Positions 9,313-18,083 of a stretch of DNA of 64,000 nt are shown here, one piece after another. Within the stretch, counting starts at the first letter, position 1. Each line of letters starts with the position of its first letter. The stretch covers positions 162,582 through 226,581 of the forward strand of contig NZ_KE384561.1 in the NCBI RefSeq assembly GCF_000426725.1, read 5' to 3'. The stretch is from Sporocytophaga myxococcoides DSM 11118. GTDB taxonomy: Bacteria > Bacteroidota > Bacteroidia > Cytophagales > Cytophagaceae. The translations under genes and the position numbers were made by a program. The notes under the pieces were generated by a model that saw nothing but the letters and a program-made list of their open reading frames with translations, searched no databases and was not told the origin of the DNA.

Positions 9313-9357
9313 AAAAGGCCCAGAACAATTTTAATAAACTAATTGTCTGGCCTTTTA
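9313..9357 (-). terminator. Rho-independent terminator of the yajQ gene
   Basis: A long imperfect inverted repeat (AAAAGGCCCAGAACAATT against AATTGTCTGGCCTTTT) lies 17 bases downstream of the yajQ stop. Read on the minus strand it ends in a T run. Confidence 0.75.
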
Positions 9358-9373
9358 TTAATATAAAGTTTTA

Positions 9374-9865
9374 TTAAGACTTCATGTTGGTAAATTGCAG
9401 CGGGATCCCCAGATCTTCTTTTCTTAGCAGCCCTATTATTTCCTGCAAATCATCTATTTTTTTACCTGTTACCCTTACCATATCATCCATAATGGCAGGA
9501 GTTACTTTTGCTTTTGAGTCTTTGATTAGCTTAACCACCTTTTTAGACACCTCTTTGTCAAGACCGGTTCTTACTTTAAGGTTCTTTTTGACCATGCTTC
9601 CTGAAGCATACTCTTCCTCACTCATATCTAAGGATTTACCATCAATACCCTGCTTTACCATACGAGTCAGTATAGCATCAATCATAGCATTGATACGCAT
9701 AGAGTTTTCACTTACCAGATTAATAACATTTTCTTTTTTATCAAGCTCAATGGTACTTTTGGAGTCTCTGAAATCATATCTGTTCAGAATTTCTTTTTTT
9801 GCAACATTGATAGCATTGTCCAATGTTTGCGGATCAACTTTACTTACGATATCGAAAGATGGCAT
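9374..9865 (-). CDS. yajQ: YajQ family nucleotide-binding protein
   Basis: A 163-residue protein with the conserved start MPSFDIVSKVD and the internal NRYDFRDSK, TRMVKQGID and IKDSKAKVTPAI segments of YajQ. Members have two RRM-like domains; some bind cyclic di-GMP and act with transcription factors, others bind RNA or nucleotides. The ATG at 9865 is chosen because the family begins at MPSFD; an in-frame extension to 9907 has no family support and would overlap the divergent methyltransferase start region. It is followed by its own terminator, so it is monocistronic. Confidence 0.93.
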   Translation of the reverse strand: MPSFDIVSKVDPQTLDNAINVAKKEILNRYDFRDSKSTIELDKKENVINLVSENSMRINAMIDAILTRMVKQGIDGKSLDMSEEEYASGSMVKKNLKVRTGLDKEVSKKVVKLIKDSKAKVTPAIMDDMVRVTGKKIDDLQEIIGLLRKEDLGIPLQFTNMKS

Positions 9866-9914
9866 AGAAATAAAATTAAAATGTAAATTTAATCGGGTTT
9901 TGGTCAAATTAAAA

Positions 9915-10568
9915 TTGGAAAGACAAAGAAAAGGTTTTAACCGACTTGCTGCAATTTATGATTATCTGCTATTAATTCCTCCAGGAAAAGGTTTTATAAA
10001 AAGTCAGGAGGGATTGATTCCTCTCCTACCAGTGAAAAAAAGCTGTTTGATTATTGGAGGTGGTACCGGAACTTTTTTGAAATCTCTTCTCTTAGCCGGC
10101 AAGGTTAAACGTATTGTGTATCTTGATATCTCCGAGCACATGCTTGATCAGGCCTCAGCCAAAATCAAAGATTTAAATCACGAATGTCTCGTAGAATTCA
10201 GAAGAGGCAGCTTTGATAAAATTACTGAAGACGAAAAATTTGATCTTATTGTAACTAATTTTTTTCTGGATCTTTTTAGTCTCACTGAATTAAAAATCTG
10301 GATCAGATTTATAGGTGACAAGCTATCTGATGAAGGCTTGTTTTATTTTACCGATCTGCAGATTGTCAGAGGTAAAACCTTCAGAACCTTCATGAATAAC
10401 ATGTATATTAAAGTGTTATACTTCTTCTTCAGAAACACAACCGCTATCAGCGGCAAAACTCTCATAGACCTGCGAACAGAAATACTTCAATCTGGTTTTA
10501 CAGTAGTACATGAAAAAGGCTATATGAAAGAGCTTTTTTATTCAGCCATTTTTAAAAAAAGGTCGTAA
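9915..10568 (+). CDS. Class I SAM-dependent methyltransferase (TTG start proposed)
   Basis: The frame encodes about 217 residues beginning LERQRKGFNRLAAIYDYLL, a form common in class I methyltransferases (RK.FdrlA.iYD). Motif I is LIIGGGTGTFL, followed by the acidic end of beta 2 in IVYLDISEHML and the post-motif FDLIVTNFFLDLF. No ATG occurs in frame before about 10141, well inside the domain, so a TTG at 9915 (or 9900) is the likely start. The frame upstream of that is the antisense of yajQ and is not coding. The substrate is unknown. It is divergent from yajQ with only about 50 bases between starts. Confidence 0.72.
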   Translation: MERQRKGFNRLAAIYDYLLLIPPGKGFIKSQEGLIPLLPVKKSCLIIGGGTGTFLKSLLLAGKVKRIVYLDISEHMLDQASAKIKDLNHECLVEFRRGSFDKITEDEKFDLIVTNFFLDLFSLTELKIWIRFIGDKLSDEGLFYFTDLQIVRGKTFRTFMNNMYIKVLYFFFRNTTAISGKTLIDLRTEILQSGFTVVHEKGYMKELFYSAIFKKRS

Positions 10569-10667
10569 ACATATTTTAAATAATAATAGGAATAATATAA
10601 AGTTTTATATCTATATCTCTTATATTTCAGAGGTGCATTTAATATTCATTTTTAATCGTCTTCTAAA

Positions 10668-12008
10668 ATGGCTAAAGCGAAAAAAGATAAAAAAATTTTT
10701 GTGCTGGATACTTCAGTCATACTTTATGACCACAATGCAGTCAAAAATTTTCAGGAACATGATATAGCGATTCCCATAACTGTTTTGGAGGAGCTTGACA
10801 ATTTCAAGAAAGGCAACGACATCATCAACTTTGAAGCCAGAGAATTTATCAGATTCCTGGATGACCTTTCCGGAACTTATATGTTGCAGGACTGGATACA
10901 GCTTCCAGGGAACAATAAAGGCCGGTTTAAAGTAGTGATGAACACATCAAGCAAAGCTACACTTGACGCCGAAAGGGTTTTTAATGATAACAAAGCCGAT
11001 CACAGAATACTGAATGCGGCGCTGAATTTACAGCATGAGGCTAAAGACGCAAAAGTTGTTCTTGTTACAAAAGACATAAACCTGCGGTTGAAAGCCAAGT
11101 CACTGAATTTGCCTGCAGAAGATTATTCAACAGGAAAGATCAAAGATGTTGACAGCCTCTATACTGGAAGAACTTATATTGAAAACGTTCCTTATGAGGA
11201 TATCAATCAGATTTATGAAAAAGGATCAATCCCAAGTTCTATAATTCCTAAGCAACAGCTGATTCAAAATCACTATTACATATTAAAAAGTGAGAAAAAC
11301 TCAGTTCTGGGTTATTACAATGCATCAGAAGATCGCATTGAGCATGTGGAGAAAAAGACTGTTTACGGCATAAAGCCTCGAAATGCAGAACAGACTTTTG
11401 CCATTCATGCTATTATGAATCCTGATATTAAGCTTGTCTCTATGCAAGGAGTAGCAGGAACAGGAAAGACTCTTCTAGCACTAGCTGCAACACTTGAACA
11501 AAGGAAAAACTTCAAACAGATTTACCTTGCAAGACCGATTGTACCGCTAAGCAACAAAGATATCGGATACCTTCCGGGAGATATTAAGAGCAAACTGAAT
11601 CCTTATATGGAGCCTTTGTTTGACAACCTGAAGTTTATTCAAAATCAGTTCAACGAGACAGACAGTGATTATCAGAGAATTACCGAAATGGTAAATAAAG
11701 AAAAGCTGGTTATTACACCTTTGGCATATATCAGAGGAAGAAGTCTTTCGAATATATGCTTTATTGTGGACGAAGCTCAGAACCTGACTCCACATGAAGT
11801 AAAAACTATTATTTCGAGAGCTGGAGAAAACACGAAGATTATTTTCACAGGTGATATTTATCAGATTGACACTCCTTATCTGGACTCCCAAAGTAATGGT
11901 TTGTCATTCCTGATTGACAGGTTGAGAAATCATAAATTATATGCCCACGTAACACTGGAAAAAGGCGAGCGTTCTGAGTTGGCAAATCTTGCAAATGAGA
12001 TGTTATAA
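10668..12008 (+). CDS. PIN-PhoH family ATPase (PhoH2-like)
   Basis: A 446-residue fusion. An N-terminal PIN nuclease-like domain (about residues 8-150) shows conserved acidic residues including Asp14 in VLDTSVILYD and DHRIL near 111. A PhoH-type P-loop ATPase (about 225-446) has the Walker A motif GVAGTGKT at 261-268 and Walker B in CFIVDEAQN. Known PhoH2 proteins act as RNA helicase/ribonucleases and are sometimes linked to toxin-antitoxin systems; no antitoxin-like gene lies directly upstream here. It ends at a strong terminator. Confidence 0.9.
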   Translation: MAKAKKDKKIFVLDTSVILYDHNAVKNFQEHDIAIPITVLEELDNFKKGNDIINFEAREFIRFLDDLSGTYMLQDWIQLPGNNKGRFKVVMNTSSKATLDAERVFNDNKADHRILNAALNLQHEAKDAKVVLVTKDINLRLKAKSLNLPAEDYSTGKIKDVDSLYTGRTYIENVPYEDINQIYEKGSIPSSIIPKQQLIQNHYYILKSEKNSVLGYYNASEDRIEHVEKKTVYGIKPRNAEQTFAIHAIMNPDIKLVSMQGVAGTGKTLLALAATLEQRKNFKQIYLARPIVPLSNKDIGYLPGDIKSKLNPYMEPLFDNLKFIQNQFNETDSDYQRITEMVNKEKLVITPLAYIRGRSLSNICFIVDEAQNLTPHEVKTIISRAGENTKIIFTGDIYQIDTPYLDSQSNGLSFLIDRLRNHKLYAHVTLEKGERSELANLANEML

Positions 12009-12081
12009 TCCTCATTAAAAGCAATAACCTGTTGGTCACCCAATAGCATCGATTATTCAGCAACTTTACAAATTGATTTTC

Positions 12082-12120
12082 ATAACCATTCATTAAAATT
12101 TTAATGAATGGTTATTTTTT
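12082..12120 (+). terminator. Terminator after the PIN-PhoH gene
   Basis: A perfect 17-base inverted repeat (12082-12098 against 12099-12115, no loop excess) is followed by six Ts. Its right arm runs into the stop end of the convergent minus-strand gene. Confidence 0.75.
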
Positions 12121-12409
12121 CCCCGGTAGTTTCACCTATTCTTGCCTCCACTTCAAACCTATTATTATAATACCCCTTTCTCATGCTTTCTATTGCATAG
12201 ATGGTCAAAAAAGTAAAAAAACCATAGCGCTGAAACTGTCTCACATGTACGAGTTCATGGTTCACCCATTGCTCCACTGACATAAACTCTTTTCTGTTAA
12301 CACCATGCAAATGAATAGTTTTACCGAATACAATAGCTATATTTTTGGACCCCATGTACCATGCAGCCATTTTCGCTATTAATGATTTTTCTTTGATTTT
12401 AACTTTCAT
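12101..12409 (-). CDS. Small HExxH putative metalloprotease (102 aa)
   Basis: A 102-residue protein containing HELVHVRQ (zinc motif His51, Glu52, His55) and a downstream NRFEVEAR segment with a glutamate placed as a possible third ligand (Glu86 or Glu88). This is the layout of minimal gluzincin-like domains (DUF4157-type). There is no signal peptide; a hydrophobic segment lies near residues 63-73. The start MKVKIK at 12409 overlaps the last 11 bases of the rhomboid gene, pointing to translational coupling; an in-frame extension to 12424 is less likely. Substrate unknown. Confidence 0.72.
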   Translation of the reverse strand: MKVKIKEKSLIAKMAAWYMGSKNIAIVFGKTIHLHGVNRKEFMSVEQWVNHELVHVRQFQRYGFFTFLTIYAIESMRKGYYNNRFEVEARIGETTGEKITIH

Positions 12410-13040
12410 TGTGCTCCCCCCCAATTAAAGAATCATTACCGGGGGCTTCTGGTTCCTTCTCCTTACTTTTCAAGTATTCCTCTCCTGTTTTTCTGTAAAA
12501 ATAGGCTGCCAGTCCACCTGATAAGCTACCGAAAAAGTGAGTTTCCCAGGAAACACCTCTCGTAAAGGGAAAAATTCCCCAAACTAAACTACCATAGATG
12601 AATATAATAATCAAGGCAAGAATCATCGATTTTTGATTTTTACGAAAAATTCCACTGAAGAAAAGGAAGCTGACCGCACCATAAATGATACCACTGGATC
12701 CGATATGATACCCTTGACCTACTGCAGAAATCCATACCCAGATATTTGGAAGGAAATAAATCCAGAGGAAAATTTCAAAAGCAATAGTCCGGTAAAAGAA
12801 GAACATCGCCATTCCCAAAATGAGCAAGGGGAACGAATTTGATATTAAATGATTAAAATCCCCATGTATCAAAGGTGCAAACGCGACCCCAGTCAACCCC
12901 ATAAACGTTCTTGGAAAAATACCAAATTTACTCAGATCATAACCATACCTGAGTTCAAACACCTTTACTCCCCAAAGTACCATTAAGTAAATAAAAGGAA
13001 ACAGAAAACTCTGATAAAAACTTCTTCTTTCAACTTCCAT
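12399..13040 (-). CDS. Rhomboid family intramembrane serine protease
   Basis: A 213-residue polytopic membrane protein. The rhomboid catalytic serine is Ser116 in GSSG, the catalytic histidine is His168 in SWETHFFGSLSGG, and HGDFNHLISN (near residue 60) is the expected TM2 oxyanion element. Six hydrophobic segments can be traced. Rhomboids cleave membrane-spanning substrates within the bilayer. It is the middle gene of a minus-strand unit: 3 bases after the holin-family gene and overlapping the small HExxH gene, so two putative proteases are coupled. Confidence 0.9.
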   Translation of the reverse strand: MEVERRSFYQSFLFPFIYLMVLWGVKVFELRYGYDLSKFGIFPRTFMGLTGVAFAPLIHGDFNHLISNSFPLLILGMAMFFFYRTIAFEIFLWIYFLPNIWVWISAVGQGYHIGSSGIIYGAVSFLFFSGIFRKNQKSMILALIIIFIYGSLVWGIFPFTRGVSWETHFFGSLSGGLAAYFYRKTGEEYLKSKEKEPEAPGNDSLIGGEHNES

Positions 13041-13043
13041 GAA

Positions 13044-13382
13044 TTAATCCCCGATTATGAGGTCCGCTATATAATTGACCAACGACACTATCAAACTAAA
13101 TAAAAGCGCCCACCAGAAATTCCTGACCTCGAACCCATCAATCATCCAATCTGTCAATAGAATTATCACGGCATTAATTACCAGCAAAAATAGACCTAAA
13201 GTAAGGATGGTAACCGGTATTGTTAATAGGATTAAAACGGGACGAAGGATCACATTTAAGATAGACAGAACAAACATTACCAACAATGCAACTCCAAAAC
13301 TCTTAATCAAAATTCCTGGTAACAGAAATGCGGCACCAAGAATGATAGCTGCTGAAATTAAAAGTTTGAATATATACTTCAT
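13044..13382 (-). CDS. Phage holin family membrane protein (PF04020-like)
   Basis: A 112-residue, very hydrophobic protein with four membrane segments and the LNVILRPVLILLTIPVTIL signature typical of the PF04020 family (named after a phage holin but mostly chromosomal, function unknown). No prophage genes surround it, so a lysis role is unlikely. It is the first gene of the unit with the rhomboid and the HExxH protein and probably shares their promoter in the region beyond 13383. Confidence 0.85.
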   Translation of the reverse strand: MKYIFKLLISAAIILGAAFLLPGILIKSFGVALLVMFVLSILNVILRPVLILLTIPVTILTLGLFLLVINAVIILLTDWMIDGFEVRNFWWALLFSLIVSLVNYIADLIIGD

Positions 13383-14136
13383 CTCTGGTTCTTTTTGATT
13401 GTAGGCAATATCGTACTTATTCTATGAACACTTTCAAATTCCTCATTGTTAAACTTCACAAAAAGTACTTCAATTAACAATTGTATTTTTTCATCAAATT
13501 AATAGTAACTCCAACCAATTTACAATTATAAATTCCTGAATAAAACAAATGTAAACCAGCTCAATTTACATTTATAACTATATAATTTTTCTAATAAAAT
13601 AAACCAAGCGAGACTAAATGAATTCTTTTTTATTGCTTATATAAGTAAAAATTAAATTTCATACCAGTACAATTTTAAATTCCATTTACATTTAAAGTAA
13701 AAGTTCAAAATAATAACATATGTAAACTGATTATAAAAGTATTAATAATTAAAATTATCAAAATGCTAAAATTATTAGTAATTGATTAAGTGTAAATTTT
13801 GAGTGGTTTATAATTGTAAATTGCTTATTTAATAACTTACCTACATATCTAATTTACAAAAATAAACTATCCAAAAAATATAAATAAAACAGTATCATAT
13901 TGTCATTTTACAATTGTAACAAAACATATTTATCTTACATTTTTACTGTATTTACAAAATTAAACAGCAAAAGAATTTTTAAAAGAAAAGCTAGATTTGG
14001 AAATAGGAAGAGAACAGCTGATCCTGAACAAAAAAATAACTTATCTATTAAAGAGAAGGGAAGCCTAAAAATCCTAATTGGAATTAATATCTGCATTCAT
14101 TAATTTCAGTAATCAATTCTTATAAATTTATTATCT
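13383..14136. promoter_or_regulatory. Long AT-rich intergenic region upstream of pstS
   Basis: About 750 very AT-rich bases between two divergent units, the holin-rhomboid unit (minus) and pstS (plus). There is no credible gene; a 67-codon frame at 13900-14103 looks random. It contains about ten TTTACA or TGTAAA hexamers between 13519 and 13956, listed separately. It must carry the promoters of both flanking units. Confidence 0.6.
13516..13956. repeat. Array of TTTACA/TGTAAA hexamers with a 17-bp inverted repeat
   Basis: TTTACA occurs at 13519, 13565, 13685, 13853, 13907 and 13951; TGTAAA at 13550, 13721, 13791 and 13815. A perfect 17-base inverted pair, CAATTTACAATTATAAA at 13516-13532 and its complement at 13807-13823, encloses most of them. 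With this base composition I expect about one such hexamer by chance (my rough estimate). Several sit in ACAATTGT-like palindromes. The likeliest meaning is an operator array, perhaps phosphate-responsive given the neighbouring pst genes. Confidence 0.55.
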
Positions 14137-15060
14137 ATGAAGAGGGTAGTTTTATTTTTTCTCATTGTTGCACTTTTTTCGTCTTGTGGAGACGATGAAA
14201 ATAATATAACTATTTCTGGAGCCTTTGCCTTGTACCCTCTGGCTATAAAATGGGCTGAAGAATATAATAAAATACATCCTGAAGTTAAAATTGACATCAC
14301 CGCCGGAGGAGCAGGAAAGGGTATGGCAGACGTCATTTCAGGGAATGTAGATTTAGGAATGGTCTCCAGAGAAATTAATCCAGTGGAACTTGAACGAGGG
14401 GCTTTTGGAATTGCAGTAACTATCGATGCTGTAATTCCAACCATCAATGACAAAAATCCCAATATTGCCGAAGTACAAAAAAAAGGACTAACGAAAGAAA
14501 ACTTTCAAGATATCTGGATCACGGAAAAATTAAAAACATGGGGGGATGCTGTAGGGACAACATCCAAGGATCCTATCAAAGTTTATACCCGTTCGGATGC
14601 TGCAGGTGCACCTGAAACATGGGCTAAATATCTTGGAAAAAAACAGGAAGATTTAAAAGGTGTCGGAGTATTTGGAGACCCAGGTCTTGCTCAAGTTGTG
14701 AAACAAGACAAGTTTGCAATTGGATTTAACAACATCGCTTATGTATATGATCTAAAAACAAGCAAACCATTTCCTGGTATCCAGGTCATCCCGATCGACA
14801 TTGATGGAAATGGCAGAATTAGTCCGGAAGAAAACTTTTACGGTACATTAGGCGAACTTATGGAAGGAATAGCCAAAGGAGTTTTTCCTCACCCTCCTGC
14901 CCGTCCATTATATTTTGTAACTAAAGGAGAACCTACTTCAAAAACAATAAAAGCGTTTTTAAACTGGGTACTGACCGACGGACAGAAATTTGTGAAAGAA
15001 GCAGGGTATGTAAATCTATCCAAAGATCAACTTGAAACGGAAATTAAAAAACTAAAGTAA
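14137..15060 (+). CDS. pstS: Phosphate ABC transporter substrate-binding lipoprotein PstS
   Basis: A 307-residue protein with a lipoprotein signal ending LFSSC (Cys17). The mature start NITISGAFALYPLAIKWAEEY and the GAGKGMADVISGNVDLGMVSR segment are the phosphate-binding PstS layout, including the Ser and Asp/Gly contacts; a later YTRSDAAGAPETWAKYL also fits. It captures phosphate at the membrane and passes it to PstCA. It is the first pst gene, but a 441-base gap separates it from pstC, so expression of the binding protein may be partly independent. Confidence 0.9.
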   Translation: MKRVVLFFLIVALFSSCGDDENNITISGAFALYPLAIKWAEEYNKIHPEVKIDITAGGAGKGMADVISGNVDLGMVSREINPVELERGAFGIAVTIDAVIPTINDKNPNIAEVQKKGLTKENFQDIWITEKLKTWGDAVGTTSKDPIKVYTRSDAAGAPETWAKYLGKKQEDLKGVGVFGDPGLAQVVKQDKFAIGFNNIAYVYDLKTSKPFPGIQVIPIDIDGNGRISPEENFYGTLGELMEGIAKGVFPHPPARPLYFVTKGEPTSKTIKAFLNWVLTDGQKFVKEAGYVNLSKDQLETEIKKLK

Positions 15061-15501
15061 GCTAGAAAAATGTTTTTATTGCCTGACTTTTACCTTGACG
15101 AGTCAGGCACCAAGTAAAATTGAATTTTTTATTGTCTATTCAGACCGGCTGCAAGCTCATTTCTTATCCTTCGGAACTTTTCAATATTTATTTTACATTT
15201 TGGATTGCCTTTAAACTGCTTGATTGTTGTTCATTATAAAATCTTTCAGAAGATTTGTTAAAGAATTTTCAATAAGAAAAAAATACTGCTGTCCTTCCAT
15301 GTCATATAAGCATTTCCAAAGATGAGTTTTTCAATCGGGAAAAACATTAACTGAAGTTAATAGGAGAAGCCTTAGATCTGGAAATTTATCAAAATGAATT
15401 TATTTAAAATTCTTATGTACTGACAAACTTTATCTCCACTGAAAGGTAAATAAGATTAAATCATCAGATTATACTAGACCACATTACCAAAGGGGGATAT
15501 C
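15061..15501. other. Non-coding gap between pstS and pstC with a stable hairpin
   Basis: No gene was found in these 441 bases. A nine-pair hairpin TGCCTGACT / AGTCAGGCA (15080-15088 and 15101-15109, 12-base loop) follows the pstS stop by about 20 bases. No T run follows, so it looks more like an mRNA-processing or 3'-stabilising stem than a classical terminator. The remainder is AT-rich with no clear motif. Confidence 0.5.
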
Positions 15502-16410
15502 TTGGGAAAAATAGATTTTTATCATAGGCGACTCTGGATAGAGAAACTTAGCTTCTGGGCAATGAAAGGCCTTACCTACTTTTCAATCACACTCCTTTTT
15601 TTGATATTAATCGGACTAATATATAAGTCTTTGCCTATTTTACAAGAAACTTCATTAGGACATCTATTCTTTTCCATAGAATGGCAGCCATTGAAAATGA
15701 AATTTGGTCTGCTTCCGTTTATTATTAGCACACTCTATGTAACTACAGTTGCTATTATCATTTCAGTACCACTTTGTCTTCTCTGCGCTATATACCTTTC
15801 AGAATATGCCGATAAAAGAATTATAGCCTTTGTTAACCCATTGATAGATATTCTTGCAGGCATCCCCTCAGTTATTTTCGGTATCTGGGGGATTATTGAA
15901 GTAGTGCCCCTGGTTAGAGATTTTATTGCTCCGGCATTCGGGACTACTTCTTCAGGCTATACCATACTTACTGGAGGCATTGTCCTTTCTATTATGATCT
16001 TTCCGATCATCATACACGTTCTGCTGGAAGTATTTGAAACAATACCAACAGATCTAAAAAATGCTTCGCTTTCTGTTGGAGCCACAAAATGGCAAACTGT
16101 AAAATTTGTAATCCTTAGAAAAGCTGCACCAGGAGTTATTTCGGCTGTTGTTCTGGGACTTTCCAGAGCGTTTGGAGAAACACTAGCGCTATTAATGGTA
16201 GTGGGAAATGTCATTATGATTCCTATCAGTCCTTTAGATCCAGGATATCCTCTTACCGCTTTAATAGCTAATAACTATGGTGAAATGATGTCTATTCCTC
16301 TTTACGATTCTGCCTTAATGCTTGCATCCCTGATCCTTTTTGTAATAGTACTGATCTTCAACTTTATATCCAGAAGAATTCTTAAAAATATAGAAAGAAA
16401 AATTGCATAA
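15502..16410 (+). CDS. pstC: Phosphate ABC transporter permease PstC
   Basis: A 302-residue membrane protein with about six hydrophobic segments. The conserved inner-membrane component motif lies near LSVGATKWQTVKFVILRKAAPGV (EAA loop, in part), and IPSVIFGIWG and GLSRAFGETLAL are PstC/PstA hallmarks. The start is a TTG at 15502, supported by the strong ribosome binding site AGGGGGAT ending seven bases before it and by the lack of another suitable start. It forms the membrane channel with PstA; pstA follows after 4 bases. Confidence 0.9.
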   Translation: MGKIDFYHRRLWIEKLSFWAMKGLTYFSITLLFLILIGLIYKSLPILQETSLGHLFFSIEWQPLKMKFGLLPFIISTLYVTTVAIIISVPLCLLCAIYLSEYADKRIIAFVNPLIDILAGIPSVIFGIWGIIEVVPLVRDFIAPAFGTTSSGYTILTGGIVLSIMIFPIIIHVLLEVFETIPTDLKNASLSVGATKWQTVKFVILRKAAPGVISAVVLGLSRAFGETLALLMVVGNVIMIPISPLDPGYPLTALIANNYGEMMSIPLYDSALMLASLILFVIVLIFNFISRRILKNIERKIA

Positions 16411-16414
16411 GACT

Positions 16415-17263
16415 ATGAACATTAATAAAGTGGAAGAAGGGATTTTTAAAGTATTGATGAAGGCATCTACTTTACTCGTATTGGTCAGTCTGTTTTTAAT
16501 CATTTACAGCATACTTCGAAAGGGTTTACCATCCTTGTCCTGGGCTATGATTACTCAAACACCAAAAGGAGGATTCTTCCTTGGGAAAGGTGGAGGAATT
16601 TTGAATGCAATTGTCGGATCTTTATACCTAGCCGGAGGTTCAACAATTCTAGGATTATTCATAAGTCTTCCTGTTGCCCTTTACTTGAATATATACAGAA
16701 CAAAAACCTCCCGATTTGCAGATTTTACACGTCTCTGTCTGGATGTTTTGTGGGGAATCCCTTCGATTGTTTATGGTGCATTCGGATTTGCAATCATGTT
16801 ATTAATTGGACTAAAAGCTTCTTTACTTGCAGGAATTTTTACCCTTACTTTAATGGTTATACCTATAATGGTAAGAGCTATGGATGAAGTTATAATGACG
16901 GTGCCGAAGGGTTTGATAGATGCCTCTTATTCACTTGGTGCAACCAGGTTTGAAACATCTCTGAAGGTGGTAAGTAAACAGGTTTTACCAGGAATTCTCA
17001 CTGCTGTTTTAATTTCCTTTGGAAGAAGTATCGGGGACGCCGCTTCTGTGCTATTTACTTCTGGATTTACAGATAGAATTCCAACTTCGTTGATGCAACC
17101 CGCCGCAAATTTGCCCCTGGCCATCTTCTTTCAGTTGAGTACTCCTATCCCTGAAGTTCAAGACAGAGCCTATGCATCTGCATTGGTGCTAACCTTAATC
17201 ATTCTTATAATAAGTATCTTATCCCGAATAGCTACCAAAAAATTCACTAAACATAAAGTTTAG
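16415..17263 (+). CDS. pstA: Phosphate ABC transporter permease PstA
   Basis: A 282-residue membrane protein with six predicted membrane segments, the WGIPSIVYGAFGF segment, and the EAA-type loop in LIDASYSLGATRFETSL. ATG 16415 follows the pstC stop by 4 bases; an in-frame TTG at 16403 overlapping pstC is less likely. It pairs with PstC to form the phosphate channel energised by PstB. Confidence 0.9.
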   Translation: MNINKVEEGIFKVLMKASTLLVLVSLFLIIYSILRKGLPSLSWAMITQTPKGGFFLGKGGGILNAIVGSLYLAGGSTILGLFISLPVALYLNIYRTKTSRFADFTRLCLDVLWGIPSIVYGAFGFAIMLLIGLKASLLAGIFTLTLMVIPIMVRAMDEVIMTVPKGLIDASYSLGATRFETSLKVVSKQVLPGILTAVLISFGRSIGDAASVLFTSGFTDRIPTSLMQPAANLPLAIFFQLSTPIPEVQDRAYASALVLTLIILIISILSRIATKKFTKHKV

Positions 17264-17279
17264 TTTAAATAGGAGACAG

Positions 17280-18083
17280 ATGAAAAAGGCAACTGAAATA
17301 TTCATTCCGCTAATGACTGACATTTGTGCCGAAGGTAATATTTGTGTCGAGGGATTAAATGTTCACTATGGAGACAGACATGCCCTCAAGGATATTAACA
17401 TTACCTTACCAGCAAAAAAAATCACGGCTATCATCGGTCCATCAGGTTGCGGAAAAACAACTTTACTTAAATGCTTTAACCGTTTGATAGATTCCATTGA
17501 CGGAACTAAAGTTACAGGTAAGGTAATGTTAAATGGAGAAGATATATTTGACCCTCACGCTGATGTGATTAACATCAGGAAAAAAATGGGACTTTTGTCT
17601 CAAAGACCCTACCCTTTACCAATGTCAATCTTTGACAACGTAGCATACGGCCCAAGAATACATGGCACAAGGAAAAAGTCAGAACTTAATCAGATCGTCG
17701 AATATTACCTAAAGGAAGCTAGTCTATGGGACGAAGTCAGAGATAGGCTCCATACTCCCGCATCAGGACTGTCTATAGGACAACAACAAAGGCTTTGTCT
17801 TGCAAGAGGTCTTGCCGTGAAACCGGAAATTATTCTGGGAGATGAACCAACATCTGCATTAGATCCCATTTCTAGTGCTCACATTGAAGAGAAATTTGTA
17901 GAGTTTAAGAATAGATATACCATCGTAATGGTAACCCACATACTCAGACAGGCTATCCGTATAGCTGACTACATTATATTTATGTATCTGGGAGAAATTA
18001 TTGAACATGGTCCGGCAGAGCAATTGCTGGAAAATCCGAAAGACAAAAGGACTTCAGATTATATTAAAGGTATAATAAGCTAA
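17280..18083 (+). CDS. pstB: Phosphate ABC transporter ATP-binding protein PstB
   Basis: A 267-residue ATPase with Walker A GPSGCGKTT at 53-61, the signature LSIGQQQR, Walker B IILGDEPTSALDP and the PstB-specific FNRLID and SQRPYPLPMSIFDNV segments. The signature reads LSIGQQQ rather than the common LSGGQQQ. A good ribosome binding site (AGGAG) precedes the ATG. It couples ATP hydrolysis to phosphate uptake through PstCA. No phoU follows: a terminator overlaps the stop codon. Confidence 0.93.
   Translation: MKKATEIFIPLMTDICAEGNICVEGLNVHYGDRHALKDINITLPAKKITAIIGPSGCGKTTLLKCFNRLIDSIDGTKVTGKVMLNGEDIFDPHADVINIRKKMGLLSQRPYPLPMSIFDNVAYGPRIHGTRKKSELNQIVEYYLKEASLWDEVRDRLHTPASGLSIGQQQRLCLARGLAVKPEIILGDEPTSALDPISSAHIEEKFVEFKNRYTIVMVTHILRQAIRIADYIIFMYLGEIIEHGPAEQLLENPKDKRTSDYIKGIIS

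Noticed and set aside
9384..9914. Long N-terminal extension of the methyltransferase frame
   Set aside because: This part is antisense to yajQ and serine/leucine-rich without any family pattern; the real domain begins near 9915.
10668..12008. PIN-PhoH as part of a toxin-antitoxin locus
   Set aside because: No small antitoxin-like gene lies upstream or overlapping; the next upstream gene is an unrelated methyltransferase.
13044..13382. Holin-family gene as a sign of prophage
   Set aside because: No other phage genes, integrase or attachment repeats are present; PF04020 proteins are usually chromosomal.
13900..14103. 67-codon plus-strand frame just upstream of pstS
   Set aside because: Low-complexity, lysine/asparagine-rich product within the AT-rich regulatory region, with no family pattern.
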